From Paulownia fortunei (lineage: Eukaryota; Streptophyta; Magnoliopsida; Lamiales; Paulowniaceae), in the NCBI GenBank assembly GCA_019321725.1, contig CM033110.1, positions 10,223,278 to 10,287,277 of the forward strand: a stretch of 64,000 nucleotides of DNA. Reading direction: 5' to 3'. The position numbers were made by a program, and so were the translations under genes. This document shows positions 12,585 to 25,860 of the stretch, one piece after another; position 1 is the stretch's first letter; the number at the start of each line of letters is the position of its first letter. The notes below the pieces were generated by a model. That model was given only the letters and a program-made list of their open reading frames with translations, searched no databases and was not told where the DNA came from.

Positions 12585-14784
12585 CCCTTACAAATTCATG
12601 CATGCTTCAGTGAACTAATAGTGGTCAGCAAAATATTTTACTTTATCAAAATCATGCAGCGCAATGCAAGATTTATCACAATGCTCGTATATGATGCATG
12701 CACATGCCAATGCCCATGTATGTATTCTCAATGGACATGAATGATAGTAATACATGCCATCTGCCATGCACTTATGATCTATGATATTACATATAAATCA
12801 CACATCTACTATGTCTATGCATTATAGTTGCAAATGAATATTTACTTACCTTTGATCTTGTTGCAGCTTACTATAGGTATTTTAGGTACTTCTCCCTAAT
12901 CTTAGGCGCCACACAAATCTGTGAACATATCTAACATCAACACCATTCATAATTTGACAAATAAAATATCCTAATATCCTATTAAGACATTAAGGTTTAA
13001 GGTTAGCTAGGTAATACTCAAACTTTGCAAGTTACCAACTAAAATCTAAACTAGTCCTCTAACTATCCTAATTTCTCATCTAAAATGAATCCCAATATCA
13101 TGTAATTGAAGTAATATAACTCTAATAATTAATCCCTAAATATTGAAACTTAATAGCAACTTGTATAGGTTGAACAGGCAAGATATAAAATGGGGCAGAT
13201 TCTCATTTATTTATTTTCTTGCTGTCCAATTGAGTTTTATAATAATTTTGACAACATTAAACATATTCATTTGCTCCCAAATTTTTACCACACTTATATA
13301 ACATGTAGTTAAAGGTAACCATGACATAAACGGACCAAAACTAACTGATTTACCTAATCCATATCAGCCCCCTTCATAGCTCACTAAAACAGGATTTGTA
13401 ATCTTGACAGTTTTGAGCACTTCACGACATTGATCATTTTGACACCCTTAAACATATTCAATCACTCACAAAATTTTATAAAAGTTATCTAACATGTACA
13501 TAGAGCCAATAAGGTCATATCCCTGCCAAAACTAATAGATATAATGCTGCAAAACCAGTCCCCTTCACACGACACAAAATCTGTAATTCAATTGTGACAG
13601 TATTGAGTACCTCTTCAATATCATGCCCTATTCCAATTTCTAACCTATGAAAATTCATTCCAATAATATTAACTCATATATAAAAAAATTTATTCAGATA
13701 ATTATATGTTTTATTCAATATTGCATGCATTTTTGAAGCCTTAAAGATAACAAAACAGCAAGGTTATAATTTCTGCCATAAGTAATTTCTACTACATATT
13801 TGCAATCAAAAATCCTTCTTTTGTGCACCATGACCCAACAAATAATGTTCTAACATCTTTATAAACAATATTGAAAGCTTAAAAAACCATAAACCCTTCA
13901 AAAATCAGAAACCATAGCCAAAACCGCAAGAAATTCTCACCTATGCAGATTTTGAGGTTCAAGTTGATTGTTATCACTTCTCCTTTGTTTTTCTTGATTT
14001 TATTTCAACTTGGGATCCCTTTGAAGTACTTGGAGACCTCAAGGTGTCTGTTTAGAAGCATAAAATGGCTAAAAATGAGGTCTGGTCATGGCTTAAGAGT
14101 GAAGGGTTTGAGGTGTTAGCTTGAGATGCTTGCTTAAGCTTAATAAGAAAGCATGAGGTGCCCAGTTGTGGATAAAACTGATTTTTACTCACCTTATGTA
14201 GCCCTAATCAAGTGTGTTTCAATGTATTTTTATTTGATTGCTACCTATCTCAATCACCATTCAATTCCATAGGTAATTTCTATGCTAATTTCCTAACTAT
14301 TCATTCGATTTTTCACCCGATAAACCACCAATTCTTACAAAACTGTCTAATTCGCATTTCTATAATCACATACACATATGAACCTTATAATATGATATTT
14401 AAATCATTTAATATCATATCTAATATCCCAAATATATAATTTATAAATATATACTTTTGAAATAATTTGATCAAATCAAATTAAACTGTATAAACTTATT
14501 AGTGACACTTTTAACACTTCTAAAATTTTAATGTGTAACCTAGTAATATTCATCATATTGATACCAAATTTTATTCTTATCACAATGTAGAATTGACCAT
14601 TTAGGTTATGGGATTCAATAATCAATACCGTGCTAGAGCTTCAAAATTAAGTTTAATGATTAAGAATGCCCTATAAAATAAAATGAATTATGCGATGTCA
14701 ATATAAATGCAAATATCACGTAATTAACATGTAATGCATGAATCATATTTGGCCAGGTGAGTAGTGAGAGACTCGGGTATCACA
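12585..14784 (-). mobile_element. 3' LTR of the gypsy element, truncated
   Basis: It is collinear with the 5' LTR at 22529-25446 from about position 23250 of that copy onward, ending GGGTATCACA at 14784. In a 180-base stretch (13981-14160 against 24650-24830) I count about five differences, so the two are a true LTR pair. The first ~720 bases are missing; homology starts at AAATTCATGCATGC, directly fused to copia coding sequence. A purine-rich tract follows in the element's upstream direction (complement of 14785-14800). Confidence 0.9.
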
Positions 14785-14800
14785 TCCTCCTTTTCTTATA
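14785..14800 (-). other. Polypurine tract of the gypsy element
   Basis: The minus strand reads AAGAAAAGGAGGA immediately before the 3' LTR start TGTGATACC. This is the expected position and composition of the primer for plus-strand DNA synthesis. The copy at 55640-55655 has the same arrangement. Confidence 0.7.
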
Positions 14801-17579
14801 AAATTTTTGTCTCCAAAATTTCACTTACCGAAATAGTTCAGGAACTTAGTTCTCATGCTATCCTCCTTTCCCAAGTGGCCTCTTCTATCGATTGGTTTTT
14901 CCATAACACTTTAACAAATGGAATTTATTTATTTCTCAGTTGTTTCACTTCCCATAACAAAACCTGTACAAGCTTTTCTTTGTAGCTCAAATATGCCTTT
15001 AATTCCACTAGTTTATTTTTTAGAATGTGAGAGGGATTAGCAATATATTTCCTGAGCATAGACACATGACATATATTTTGTATTTGGGACATAGATGCTG
15101 GTAGATCCAGTCTATAAGCAATATCATCAATTCTTTCAATCATAGAGAATGAGCCAATATATCTAGGACTCAATTTTTCTTTCTTCCAAACCGCATGATG
15201 CCCTTCATTGGCCTACTTTAAAAAACACCTGATCTCCTACCGCAAACTCCAGCACCCCTCTTCATCAATCTGCATAACTTTCTGCCAATTTTGTGCAATT
15301 TGTTTTCTTTGTCGAATCTGTGACATAACTTCTGTCATCTCTCGAATCATATCTGGGCCTAAAAGTTTTTTCTCACCAACTTCATCCTAGTATATTAGAG
15401 ACCTAGTCTTTTTGCACACAATGCTTCATAGGGAGCCATTCCAATGCTAATCTGATAGCTGTTGTTGTATGAAACCTCCACCAAAGGTAGAAATTTACTC
15501 CACTGGCCTTGGAAGTCTAATACATAAGCTCTAAGCATATCATCCAATATCTGTATTGTTTGTTTAGATTGTCCATCATTCTGAGAATTATATGCTACAC
15601 TTAATGATAACTATGTTCCAAGACTTTGTGTAAACTCCTCCAAAAGTAGACAAAAATCTTAAATCTCTATCAAAAACTATAAACAATGGCACACCATAAA
15701 GTCTAATAATCTTTTGAATGTATATTTGGGCATAGCGATCCATGGAATATGTAGAACATGTGGGAACGAAATAAGCAGACTTGTTCAATCTATCAATGAT
15801 AACCCAAATAGCATCATGACCATTTGTAGGGCAAACTAGTTATGAAATCTATGGTGATCCTTTCCATTTCCATTTTGGAATGAGTAGAGGTTGTAAAGTC
15901 CTTATGGGTCTTTAATGCTCGACCTTTATCTGCTAACATGTTAGATATTGCTCCAGATGCCGGGCGATGTCCTTTTTCATACCCGACCACTAATAATATA
16001 TTTTCAAATCTCTATACATCTTGGTAGCCCTTGGATGCACTGAATAAGGCATTGAATGTGCCTCTTTTAAAATTTATTCTCGAATGTTATCAGCATTTGG
16101 CACACAAAACCGCCCTCTAAATTATAAAATATTATTCTGAGTCATCTCAAATTTAGGAGACTTTTATGCAGCAACAACTTTTCTCATCTTGACAAGATAT
16201 TAGTCATCTTGTTGCCCCTGTTTGATCCTATCAATCAGCATAGGCTGAAGCATCAAGGCTGCTAACTTTGCTTCTATTACTCTTGCTTGTAAAATATCTA
16301 TATTCATTTTTTACAACTCATTCAATTTCAGTTTTTGAATTAAAGCCACAACTATCGTACTTGGCATAGATTTTTGGCTCAACGCATCAGCTACAATGTT
16401 GACTTTACTGGGATGGTAATTGATCACACAATCATAATCTTTTATCAGTTCTATCCATCTCTACTGCCACATATTCAACTCTTTCTGCATGAAGAAGTAT
16501 TTAAGGCTCTTGTGATCCGTATAGATCTCGCACCGTTCACTATATAGATAGTGCTCTATATTTTAAGCGCAAATACTACAATAACAAGTTCAAAGTCGTG
16601 CGTGGGGTAGTTCTTTTTGTACTCTTTAAGTTGCTTGGATGCATACGTAATTACTTTACCATTCTAAATTAGTATACATCCTAATCCATTCTTCGACGTG
16701 TCACTGTAAATTACAAATCCTCCAGTAGCTGATGGAATTGAGAGAATAAGTACTGAAGTCAACCTCTTCTTCAACTTCTGGAAACTTCGCTCACATGCAT
16801 CCGTCCATCTAAATGTTGCCCCTTTTCTCGTTAGTTGTGTCAATGGCATAGTAATATTGGAGAATCCCTCCATGAATCTCTGGTAATATCCAGCTAAACC
16901 CAGAAAACTGCGCACCTCTAAAGGATTAGTAAGCTGTGTCCAGTTATTGATTGATTCAACTTTACTTGGATCTACTGATATTTCCGCTCATGATATAACA
17001 TGTCCCAAGAATACCATGCGATCCAACTAGAACTCGTATTTCTTGAATTTGTCATATAACTGCTTTACTTTCAAGACCTCTAGTACTTGTCTCAAATGTG
17101 CGGCATGCTCTTCTTTAGTTCTAGAGTAAACTAGAGTTATCAATGAACATGATAACGAATTTATCTAGAAACTCCTTAAACACTCTGTTCATCAGATCCA
17201 TGAACGCTGCTGGAGCATTTGTCAATCCGAATGGCATGACCAAAAATTCATTATGCCCATATCTTGTACTAAATGCCATCTTAGGGATACCCTCTTCCTT
17301 TTTTTTTAGTTGATGGTACCCAGAGCATAAGTTAACCTTCAAAAATATTGCGGCACCCTGAAGCTGGTCAAATAAATCATCAATTTTGAGTAATGTATAG
17401 TTATTCTAAATCATGACCCTATTCAACTCTCGATAATCAATGTATAGTCTCATGCTGCCATCTTCTTACATACAAATAGAACCAGCACTCCCCAAGGTAA
17501 AAAGTTGGGTCTAATGAATCCCTTGTCCAACAACTCCTGCAATTGTACTTTCAATTCTTTCAACTCTAATGGAGCCATT
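14801..17579 (-). pseudogene. Ty3/gypsy pol remnant: RT (3' part), RNase H, integrase
   Basis: From 17579 downwards on the minus strand there is RT sequence beginning [20 protein letters not shown], then the [20 protein letters not shown] block (17200-17260), then the catalytic FIDD box degraded near 17125. Next is the RT-RNase H connection SFLGLAGYYQRFMEGFSNI (16850-16910), the start of RNase H (16670), an integrase zinc-finger region with HPRATKMYRDLK (around 16040), an integrase core piece (15590-15790) and a C-terminal domain with HVSMLRKYIANPSHIL (15010-15060). The C-terminus fits Tekay/Del-like plant elements. Several stops and frame changes make it inactive. The reading continues upstream at 20629 once the inserted solo LTR is removed. 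Confidence 0.9.
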
Positions 17580-20500
17580 TATCACAACCTCCCAAAAATA
17601 TGTATCCTTATATATATATAGATATAGACAACCTGTGCAACATAATTTGTACATGTATGCGTGTGTATAAATTTTTTTTAGCTAGTTAGTTTGACATAAT
17701 ACTGATAAAGTAAAGTACTTTAACATCCTGTAACACTGTATATAGATAGATAATTATTTGAATGATAAAAAGGTCTATCAAAATCATCATAAAACTCAGA
17801 CTCATTTACACTAGAATTTTGAAAGTGATATACAGGAAAAGGTCACTAACATAATACAATAGACCGTAAAATCAAATGCACAACATACAACATAGCCCCA
17901 ACAAGTCGTCATCCATATATATCAATCTTTGAAAGCCTATAGGAGCTCCACATCCAGCCTAGTAAACTAGAGGTCTCAAGTCTCACCATGCTTACCTACA
18001 ATGAATGAACTATGTGAGATAACATTCAGTAAGTGAAAATCATGCATGCTGAAGTGATAATCTAACATATATGTGATGCATCTCTATGAAATCATGCCAG
18101 GAATGCAAGCTCCTGAACTAAAATAGTTCATTCAGAATCATTTTTCATCATTGGGCACTTGTCCTACCTAATAGAGCTCTAAACAATATCAATAATCATA
18201 TGGTCATAAATAAATTAACTCAGTCTAGAGGCTATCTCCTAGGATTACCAGAGGTCCACCCCCTGTCTTCTCCTGTGATCCTCCAAAAGTGTTCCAACCA
18301 GCAGAGTCAATAAGGGCACAGTTCGTGACCACCAAAGGCATACCCCCTGTTAACTCCTATGATCCTTCGAGAAGTAACAATCGCAGTGCCCCAAAATATC
18401 ACATAAGCACGCCTCACATGCTTCGCAGCACTAGTAGTGGCCAACCAAAATATTTTCTTTCTGAAAATATTATCTTGCATGCAAAACCTCAATTATAAGC
18501 ACGTGTTATACATGCACGTGTAAATGCTGATGAATGGCATGTTCAATAACATAACGGATCCCATATCCCATCATCCAAGTAAAGTATGCACTATAAGATA
18601 TTTATAATACTCATAATACACTTATCAAGATACAAGGATCACATTTAATATAGATAAGACAAGAAATACTATGTCCATTCATTGTAGTTACAAATGAATT
18701 TTTACTTACCTTTGATCGGTTGTATGTTACTTCTAGGTTTCTTAAGTATTACTTCCCAACCCTAGATGTGAAACAATCTATAAAAATACAAGGAATCAAT
18801 CACCATCCTCAATTAACAAGTTCATTATACCTAATGTAGTATAAAGATCTTGAATCTCAATTTAACTAAACAACCATACCACTTAGAAACTATAGTCGAA
18901 TATAACCTTCTACGCTCCTTTGTTCCACATCTTAAATGTATACTAACCTCACTTAATTGATGTATTATAACTTTTATAACATTCTCCTAAATGTTAGGAA
19001 TCAAATGCACCACATGTATGTTGGAAGATGTTAATGAACCAAATGAGATAGATTTACAACTTCACATTTTCTTGTTGCCACATTAATTTGCATTATGATT
19101 TTGACACCCTTAGAAATATTCATTCACTCCCCAATTTTTATCAAACTTAGCTAACATAAAAAAAAATGTAACCATGTCATATAATGGCTAAAACTCATGG
19201 ATATAGCTTCTCAAGTTCAGCTCCCTTTACAGCATACTGAAATAGATTTTTCATACCGTGATAGTTTTGTGCACTTTAAGACATTAATGGTTTTGGCACC
19301 CTTAAGTATATTCAATCACTCCCAAATTTTTAACACAATTAGATAACATATACAAAGAGACAAAAAGGTCATATTATTGCCAAAAACAATGGATTTAATG
19401 CTGTAAAATCAGTCCCTTTAACATAGGACAGAATCTGAAATTCGATGGTGACAGTTTTGAGCATCTCTTTAATTATCATGCCATGTTTTAATTTCTAAGA
19501 TATCCAAACCTATATACATAATCTTAACTCCTATATAAGCACGTTCATAATGGTAAATGTGGATTTACCCTAGGTTTCTTTCATATTTCAAGCTCAATAA
19601 ACTAGAAATCAACATATATTATGATTCTGCCCCTTAGTGGTTCTATTGTGTTTGCAACCACAAATTATTATTTTATGCATAATAACCCTATAAATAACCT
19701 CCAAAATCATCATGAACAAGATAAGAATCTTAATAAATCACAAAATTGTTAAATAATATAAAAATTAATGTCAAAACTGTAGATGAACCTCACGTATTCC
19801 AGTCTTAGATTCTACCTCTGATTTCTACTTCCTTTTGCTTCCTTTGCCATTTTTTATCACTTGGGGCCAGCTTAAAGTGATTTTTACATGATTTTGGACC
19901 CTTAAAATGACTAAAAAATGGTTGAGGATCGTGGGTTAATGGCTAAGAGTGAAGGAAAGCTTGAGGTGGCACTTGAGGTGCTTGCTTAAGCTTGGTAGCA
20001 AGCATGAGGTGGCAAGTTGTGGTATAAATCTGACCTTTCACCCATCTTTCAAGCCTAGATCAGATGTATCTTACAATACATTAATTTTATTACATCTTAT
20101 TTTAATTACCACACGATCCCATAGATAATTCATGAACTAATTTCCTAGCCGTTCATTTAATTACTTACCCGATTATCACCCGATTCTTGAATAATTATCT
20201 ATATTAAAAATTATATAATCTTATACATAAATGAATATTGTAATATCACCTTTCAATCATAGTATCTTATGCCAATGTCCCAAATATGCAATTTACCAAT
20301 ATATACTTTTGAAATACCTCGATGAAATCGAATCAAACTGTATAAGCTTACTAGTAATACTTTTAACACTTTCAAAATTATAACCTATATATCCCATCTA
20401 TATCCCAATTGATCAACCTTATTTTCTTCTTATTTCAATTTAATATTGATTACTTATATTATGATGATCGACAACTAACACCATATGAGATTTTCTAGAA

Positions 20501-20628
20501 ATTTAATGATCAAATGTGATTAAAAGGTAAAATGGATGCCATACTAGTTTCAATGCAAGCACATACGAATAACATATAATGCATGAATCATATTAGCCAA
20601 GTACATAGTGTGAGGCTCGTATATTACA
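17580..20628 (-). mobile_element. Solo gypsy LTR inserted in gypsy pol, perfect TSD
   Basis: Ends are TATCACAACCTCCC at 17580 (TG decayed to TA) and ATATTACA at 20628. The flanks are identical: CCATT at 17575-17579 and 20629-20633. Removing the LTR and one CCATT restores an uninterrupted minus-strand frame across the join (SKNPYR then MAPLEL), the usual start of the gypsy reverse transcriptase. It belongs to the same LTR family as 781-3653 but differs enough from the host element's own LTRs to be an independent later insertion. The short open frames inside are not genes. Confidence 0.95.
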
Positions 20629-21300
20629 CCATTCTATAAGGATTTTTAGAAATTAGAGATGTTCTTGGTTGTAAATCTATAACAAACTCTATTTCACAAT
20701 CTGATGGCAATCCCGAAAGATCATCTAGGAATACTTCAGTTTATTCCCGCACCACTGGTATTTCACTAAGGGTTGGTGGGTGTTGTTCCTTAATGCTCAT
20801 GACACTCACCAAGTACCTTTCATAACTAGTATCGAGTAATTATTGCGCTTTCACTATTGAAATCACAAGGAATCTCAAACTCTTCACAATGCTTGCAAAT
20901 TTGAAAGACTATTCCCAAAAAGTTGAAATGTCACTGTCTTTTCTTACAGTCGATAGTAGCCCCGTACTTTGACAGCCAATCCATGCCCAAAATGACATCA
21001 TAATCATTCATATCCAGCACAATTAGATCAACATATAATTCTCTACCTTGAACAGGTATAACACAAGCTCTCAAAATCTTATCGGTATGTTTAGCATCTC
21101 TAGAGGGGACTGTTATACTATAACCAATTTCTACTACATCTAGTATTCTACCCAGTCTCTTCACGTACTCAGTGGGTGCAGATGAATGTGTGGCTCCAGA
21201 ATCAAATAACATAAGTGTTGGAATACTAGAAATATAAAGTTCACTTATCACCATTGATGGATTTGCCTCTATATCTGCCTTGGTCATGGTGAACACCATA
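20629..21300 (-). pseudogene. Ty3/gypsy aspartic protease and RT N-terminal part
   Basis: Reading on the minus strand, 21299-20931 is an open stretch with the retroviral-type protease motif LFDSGATHS (about 21190-21220), followed by the conserved DVILGMDWLSKYGA (20955-20995). The protease cuts the polyprotein into its working parts and needs the DSG aspartate, which is present. Downstream, 20800-20634 continues into the pol spacer and the RT start, with [11 protein letters not shown] near 20720 and [14 protein letters not shown] before the LTR insertion. A stop separates the two parts. This is the best preserved coding piece of the element. Confidence 0.88.
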
Positions 21301-22512
21301 GCTGGTACATTCCCTTAGTCGATGTGATTTTGTTTACTTGGGCAGAAATTAGTAATATGTCCCAACATTCCACATCGAAAGCACGTCCTAGTATCTATAG
21401 AGCAGCCTCCAGTATCCCAATTATTGTATTTCTGACACACAACTTCTTGCATCAGTGATTCTCCTTATTCGACCCACGATTCTCCTTATTCGACCCATGG
21501 CCTTCTACTTCGACCTTCTAGTTGTTAGCCTCATTCTTCTTGAAATTTAGATCCTGGCCTCTACATTTGGGTTGGCCACTTTTGCCCTGCAGTCCATCTT
21601 TGTCCCTATTATTTGAACTGCTGTCGAGTCTCTTATGCATGAGAGATCCTCGATTTAGCCTGTTCTGCCACCAGCGCACTCTCAGCCACTTGTGAAAATA
21701 TCATACTTTGAGTACCAGCCATATTTACATCCCTGTACAACTCCGGCCTCAAACCCTCTAGAAATCTCTCTACTTTCAGTACTTCAATGCTGGACATGTA
21801 CATAGCAAAACTGGGCAACTGTTCAAATCTATGAATATATTCCCCAACAGTCATCGCTCTTTATCGTAGTTGTATAAATTCGTTCATCTTCATCATGCAA
21901 ATTGGGGGCATGAAATATTTGTTTCAAGATAACTCCTTGAATCTATCCTAGCTCATGGTAGTAATGTCCTCTATGCTCCTTATCGTGTCCCACCAATGGC
22001 CTGCACTGCCATGAAGCATGAAAGTGGCACACATCACCTCTCCTCTTCTAGAACCCTGCTGTACTTGAACATGTTTTCCAGGGTCCTCAACCAGTCTTCT
22101 ACAGCAGGAGGATTAATAGCATCCTCAAATGTCGGGGAATCCAGCCTCCTAAATTATTCTCCCACTATATATATATGCTCCGCCCGCTGTTGGTTTACCT
22201 CCACCCATGGTTGCTCTCTATCATCCCTCTACCGAATCAACTGTTGAATTTGTTCGAACTATTATTCAATCAACTCTATTAATCGGTTAATCATGGTATC
22301 TCGATTATCTCTCTGGGATCTGCCACCACCATTTCTCTCACCATGAGTTCTCACCATTTTGCAACGCTGTTTTATACAAGTTTGACAACATATGGCCAAT
22401 ATAATTCATGGAATAAGTAATACATTATTTGATAATATAAAACTTACTGGCGTGGCTGCACTCTGCAAGTTCTGAGTTTATGTGCACGGATAGTCTACAA
22501 GACCTCAAATCA
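21301..22512 (-). pseudogene. Ty3/gypsy gag remnant with CCHC zinc knuckle
   Basis: From about 22360 down the minus strand, a methionine start region (MVRTHGERNGGG) is followed by gag core pieces: a VEDWLRTLENMF-like block (22070-22110) and, near 21720-21850, TVGEYIHRFEQLPSFA and ERFLEGLRPELYRDV. Near 21345-21390 is CFRCGMLGHITNFC, a complete CCHC zinc knuckle that would bind element RNA. The frame runs on toward the protease, with one stop. Frame changes between core blocks show it is inactive. The order (LTR, primer site, gag, protease) is normal. Confidence 0.85.
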
Positions 22513-22525
22513 GGCTTTGATACCA
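22513..22525 (-). other. Primer binding site (initiator Met tRNA type)
   Basis: The minus strand reads TGGTATCAAAGCC a few bases after the end of the 5' LTR. Plant gypsy and copia elements commonly use TGGTATCAGAGC, complementary to the 3' end of initiator tRNA-Met. One base differs. It fixes which of the two LTRs is 5'. Confidence 0.85.
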
Positions 22526-22528
22526 CTC

Positions 22529-25446
22529 TATAACAACCACTACTCAACAACTATATATAAGTATAACTTGACATGATAGAATCTATGTGTACGTGTGATA
22601 TTATTTTTAACACTTTAAGAAATGATAGATTATTTTTTATACGTACAATCCTGTTTAAAATACTTTTTCATATATGTTTTGTATATAGCAGGATCAATAT
22701 TTATATAAAAATATAATACCTATAACGACCACAATATTTACATACTTGTTTATAGTAAAGTTTTAAAAGCAAAGTATAGTACCAATCTCAAATATAATAT
22801 AGCAAACTTAGAATATAACAAGCTAACAAAATAGCAAAATAGCCCAATAGGTCTTCATCCATATAAACACTCCCTTAGACATCTGTAGGAGCTCCAACAA
22901 CCGCCCAGCCAGCAAAAGATGCTTCAAGCATCGCCGTACTCACCTACAATGCATAAACTATGTGAACCAACTCTCAGCAAGTAAAGATTATCCGTGTCAA
23001 AAAATAATTCACAATATCAAGTCATGTATCTCAAAATGTTATGCCCACAATGCAATTCCATGCATCAGAATATTTCTATCAAAATTTTTTCTTTCTTGGG
23101 CCCCTGACCAATACTACTATCTCATGCACCTGAAAAGAGCTTTGCACACCACCATAATCCAATGGCCAATAATTATATAAGCATGAAAATCCATGCATAC
23201 TTATAAGTATGTAAATCTATGCACGCAAACCTACAAATCCATGCATACAACCATGCAAATTCATGCATGCTTTGGTGCACTAGTAGTTGTCAGCAAAACA
23301 TTTTACTTTCTCAAAATCATACCGTGCAATGCAAGATTTATCACAATGCTCATATATGATGCATGTACATGCCAATGCCCATGTATGTATGCTTAATGAA
23401 CATGAATGATAGTAATACAGGCCCTCTGCCATGCACATATGATCTATGATATTACATATAAATCACACATTTACTATGTCTTTACATTGTAGTTACAAAT
23501 GATTCTTTACTTACATTTGATCTTATTGTGGCTTATTATAGCTATTTTAGGTACTTCTCCACAACCTTAGGTGCCACACAAATCTATAAACATATCTAAC
23601 ATCAAACACCATTTCTAATTTGATAAATTAAATATCCTGTATCCTATTAAGATATTAAGGTTCAAGTTTAGCTAGGTAATTCTCAAACTTTGTAAGTTAC
23701 CAACTAAAATCTAATCTAGTCCTCTAACTATCCTAACTTCTCATCTAAAATGCATCCCAATATCACGTAATTGAAGTACTATAATTCTACCATTTAATTC
23801 CTAATTATTATAACTTAATAGCAACTTATACAGGTTGAACATGCCAAGATATAAAATGGGGTAGATTCCCATTTATTTATTTTCTTGCTATCCAATTAAG
23901 TTACATAAATTTTTTGGCATCTTTAAACATATCCAATTCTGCCTAAATTACCACACATAGCTGTTATTGTAGCTAAAGGTGAACATAACATAAACGGACC
24001 AAAACTAATTGATTTACCTAATACAAATCAGCCCTTTCACAGCTCACTAAAACAGGATTTTTAATCTTAACAGTTTTGAGCCCTTCATGATATTGATCAT
24101 TTTGACACCCTTAAACACATTCAATTACTCCCAAAATTTTATCACAGTTATATAACATGTACATAGAGACAACCAGGTCATATTCTTTCCAAAACTAATA
24201 GATATAATGCTGCAAAACCAGTCCCATTCACACAACACAAAATATGTAATTCAATTGTGACAGTTCTGAGTACCTCTTCAATATCATACCCTATTCCAGT
24301 TTCTAACCTATGAAAATTCATTCCAATAATCATAAATCATATATAAGAATATTTATGCTGATAATTTTAGGGTTTATTCAATACTTCATGCATTTTTCAA
24401 GTGTTAAAGACAACAAAACAGTAAGGTTATAATTTCTGCCACAAGTAATTTCTACTACGTATTTGCAATCAAAAATCCTTCTTTTGTGCAGCATGACCTA
24501 AAAAATAAAATCCTAACATCTTTATAAACAATATTTAAAGCTTAATAAATCATAAACCCTTCAAAAATCTGAAAACCATAGCCAAAACCGCAAGAAATTC
24601 TCACTTATGCAGATTTTGAGGTTCAAGTTAATTGTTATCACTTCTCCTTTGTTTTTCTTGATTTTATTTCAACTTGGGATCACTTTGAAGTACTTGGAGA
24701 CCTCAATGTGTCTGTTTAGAAGCATAAAATGGCTAAAAATGAGGTCTGGTCATGGCTTAAGGGTGAAGGGTTTGAAGTGTTAGCTTGAGATGCTTGTTTA
24801 AGCTTAATAAGAAAGCATGAGGTAGCAAGTTGTGGATAAAACTGATTTTTACTCATCTTATGTAGCCCTAATCAAGTGTGATTCAATGTATTTTTGTTTG
24901 GTTACAATCTATCTTAATCAACATTCAATTCCATAGGTAATTTCTATGCTACATTCCTAACCACTCATTCGATTTTTCACTCGATAAACCACCTATTCTT
25001 GCATAATCGTCTAATTTGCATTTCTATAATCACATACACATGAACCTTATAATATGATATTTAAATCATGTAATATAATATCTAATATCCCAAGTATGTA
25101 ATTTACAAATATATACAAATAAAATAACTTGATGAAATCAAATTAAACCGTATAAACTTACTAGTGACACCTTTAACACTTTTAAAATTATAACGTGTAA
25201 CCAAGTAATATTCATCATATTGATACCTAATTTCTTTCTTATCCTAATGTAGAATTGACCATTTTGGTTAGGGAATTCAATAATCAATACCGTGTGAGAG
25301 CTTCAAAATTAAGTTTAATGATTAAGAATGCCATATAAAATAAAATGAATTATACGATGTCAATATAAATGCAAATAGCACATAATTAACATATAATGCA
25401 TGAATCATATTTGGCGAGGTGATTAGTGAGAGGCTCGTGTATCGTA
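22529..25446 (-). mobile_element. 5' LTR of the gypsy element
   Basis: Plus-strand ends are TATAACAACC at 22529 and GTATCGTA at 25446; both TG and CA termini are decayed by transitions. It is about 2.92 kb and collinear with the truncated partner at 12585-14784. Conserved blocks shared with the other LTRs of this family include the stretch around 22830-22970, which in the LTR's own orientation carries an ACTGAGC/AGCTCA-type block near its 3' end. A plus-strand copia element begins directly after it. Confidence 0.9.
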
Positions 25447-25860
25447 CTTTACCTCTCTCATTTGACACCTTTGTTGTCAACTTTAACATGCCCAACATAG
25501 AGACTCTAAACTTGTAAACATGTTAAAGATGGCAAAGTCCACTATGAAAAAGGACAAGCCAGTTATGCTTATTGGATCCTCTTCTGGATCAAAGGCTGCA
25601 AAGCCCAAGAGAGGAAAGAAGAAAGGAAAAAGGGTTCCACCAAGCCCAACAAGCTAAAGGTGAAGGGCGATGTTAAGAAGGTTTTTCTCAAGCCAATGGC
25701 AAGTACCATTACTATGGCAAACCAGAGCACTGGAAGAGGAACTACAAGGAGTATCTTGCAAGCCTGAAGAGTTTAGGTATATATTTTGTTGAAGTTGACT
25801 TTTCTATTGATGATGTTTCTTAGGTATTAGATACTGGTTATGACTCACATATTTGCAATG
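25447..25860 (+). pseudogene. Ty1/copia gag end and protease start, cysteines lost
   Basis: The 5' LTR and most of gag are missing. Around 25700-25750 the frame reads YHYYGKPEHWKRNYKEY, a copia zinc knuckle in which all three cysteines are tyrosine while the histidine is kept; the related copy at 47215 still reads CFHCRVEGHWKRNC. The protease motif follows at about 25828 as LDTGYDSHIC, where relatives have LDTGCGSHIC. The catalytic Asp-Thr-Gly survives. Each of these changes is G to A on the coding strand. A stop precedes the protease motif (25822). Confidence 0.82.
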
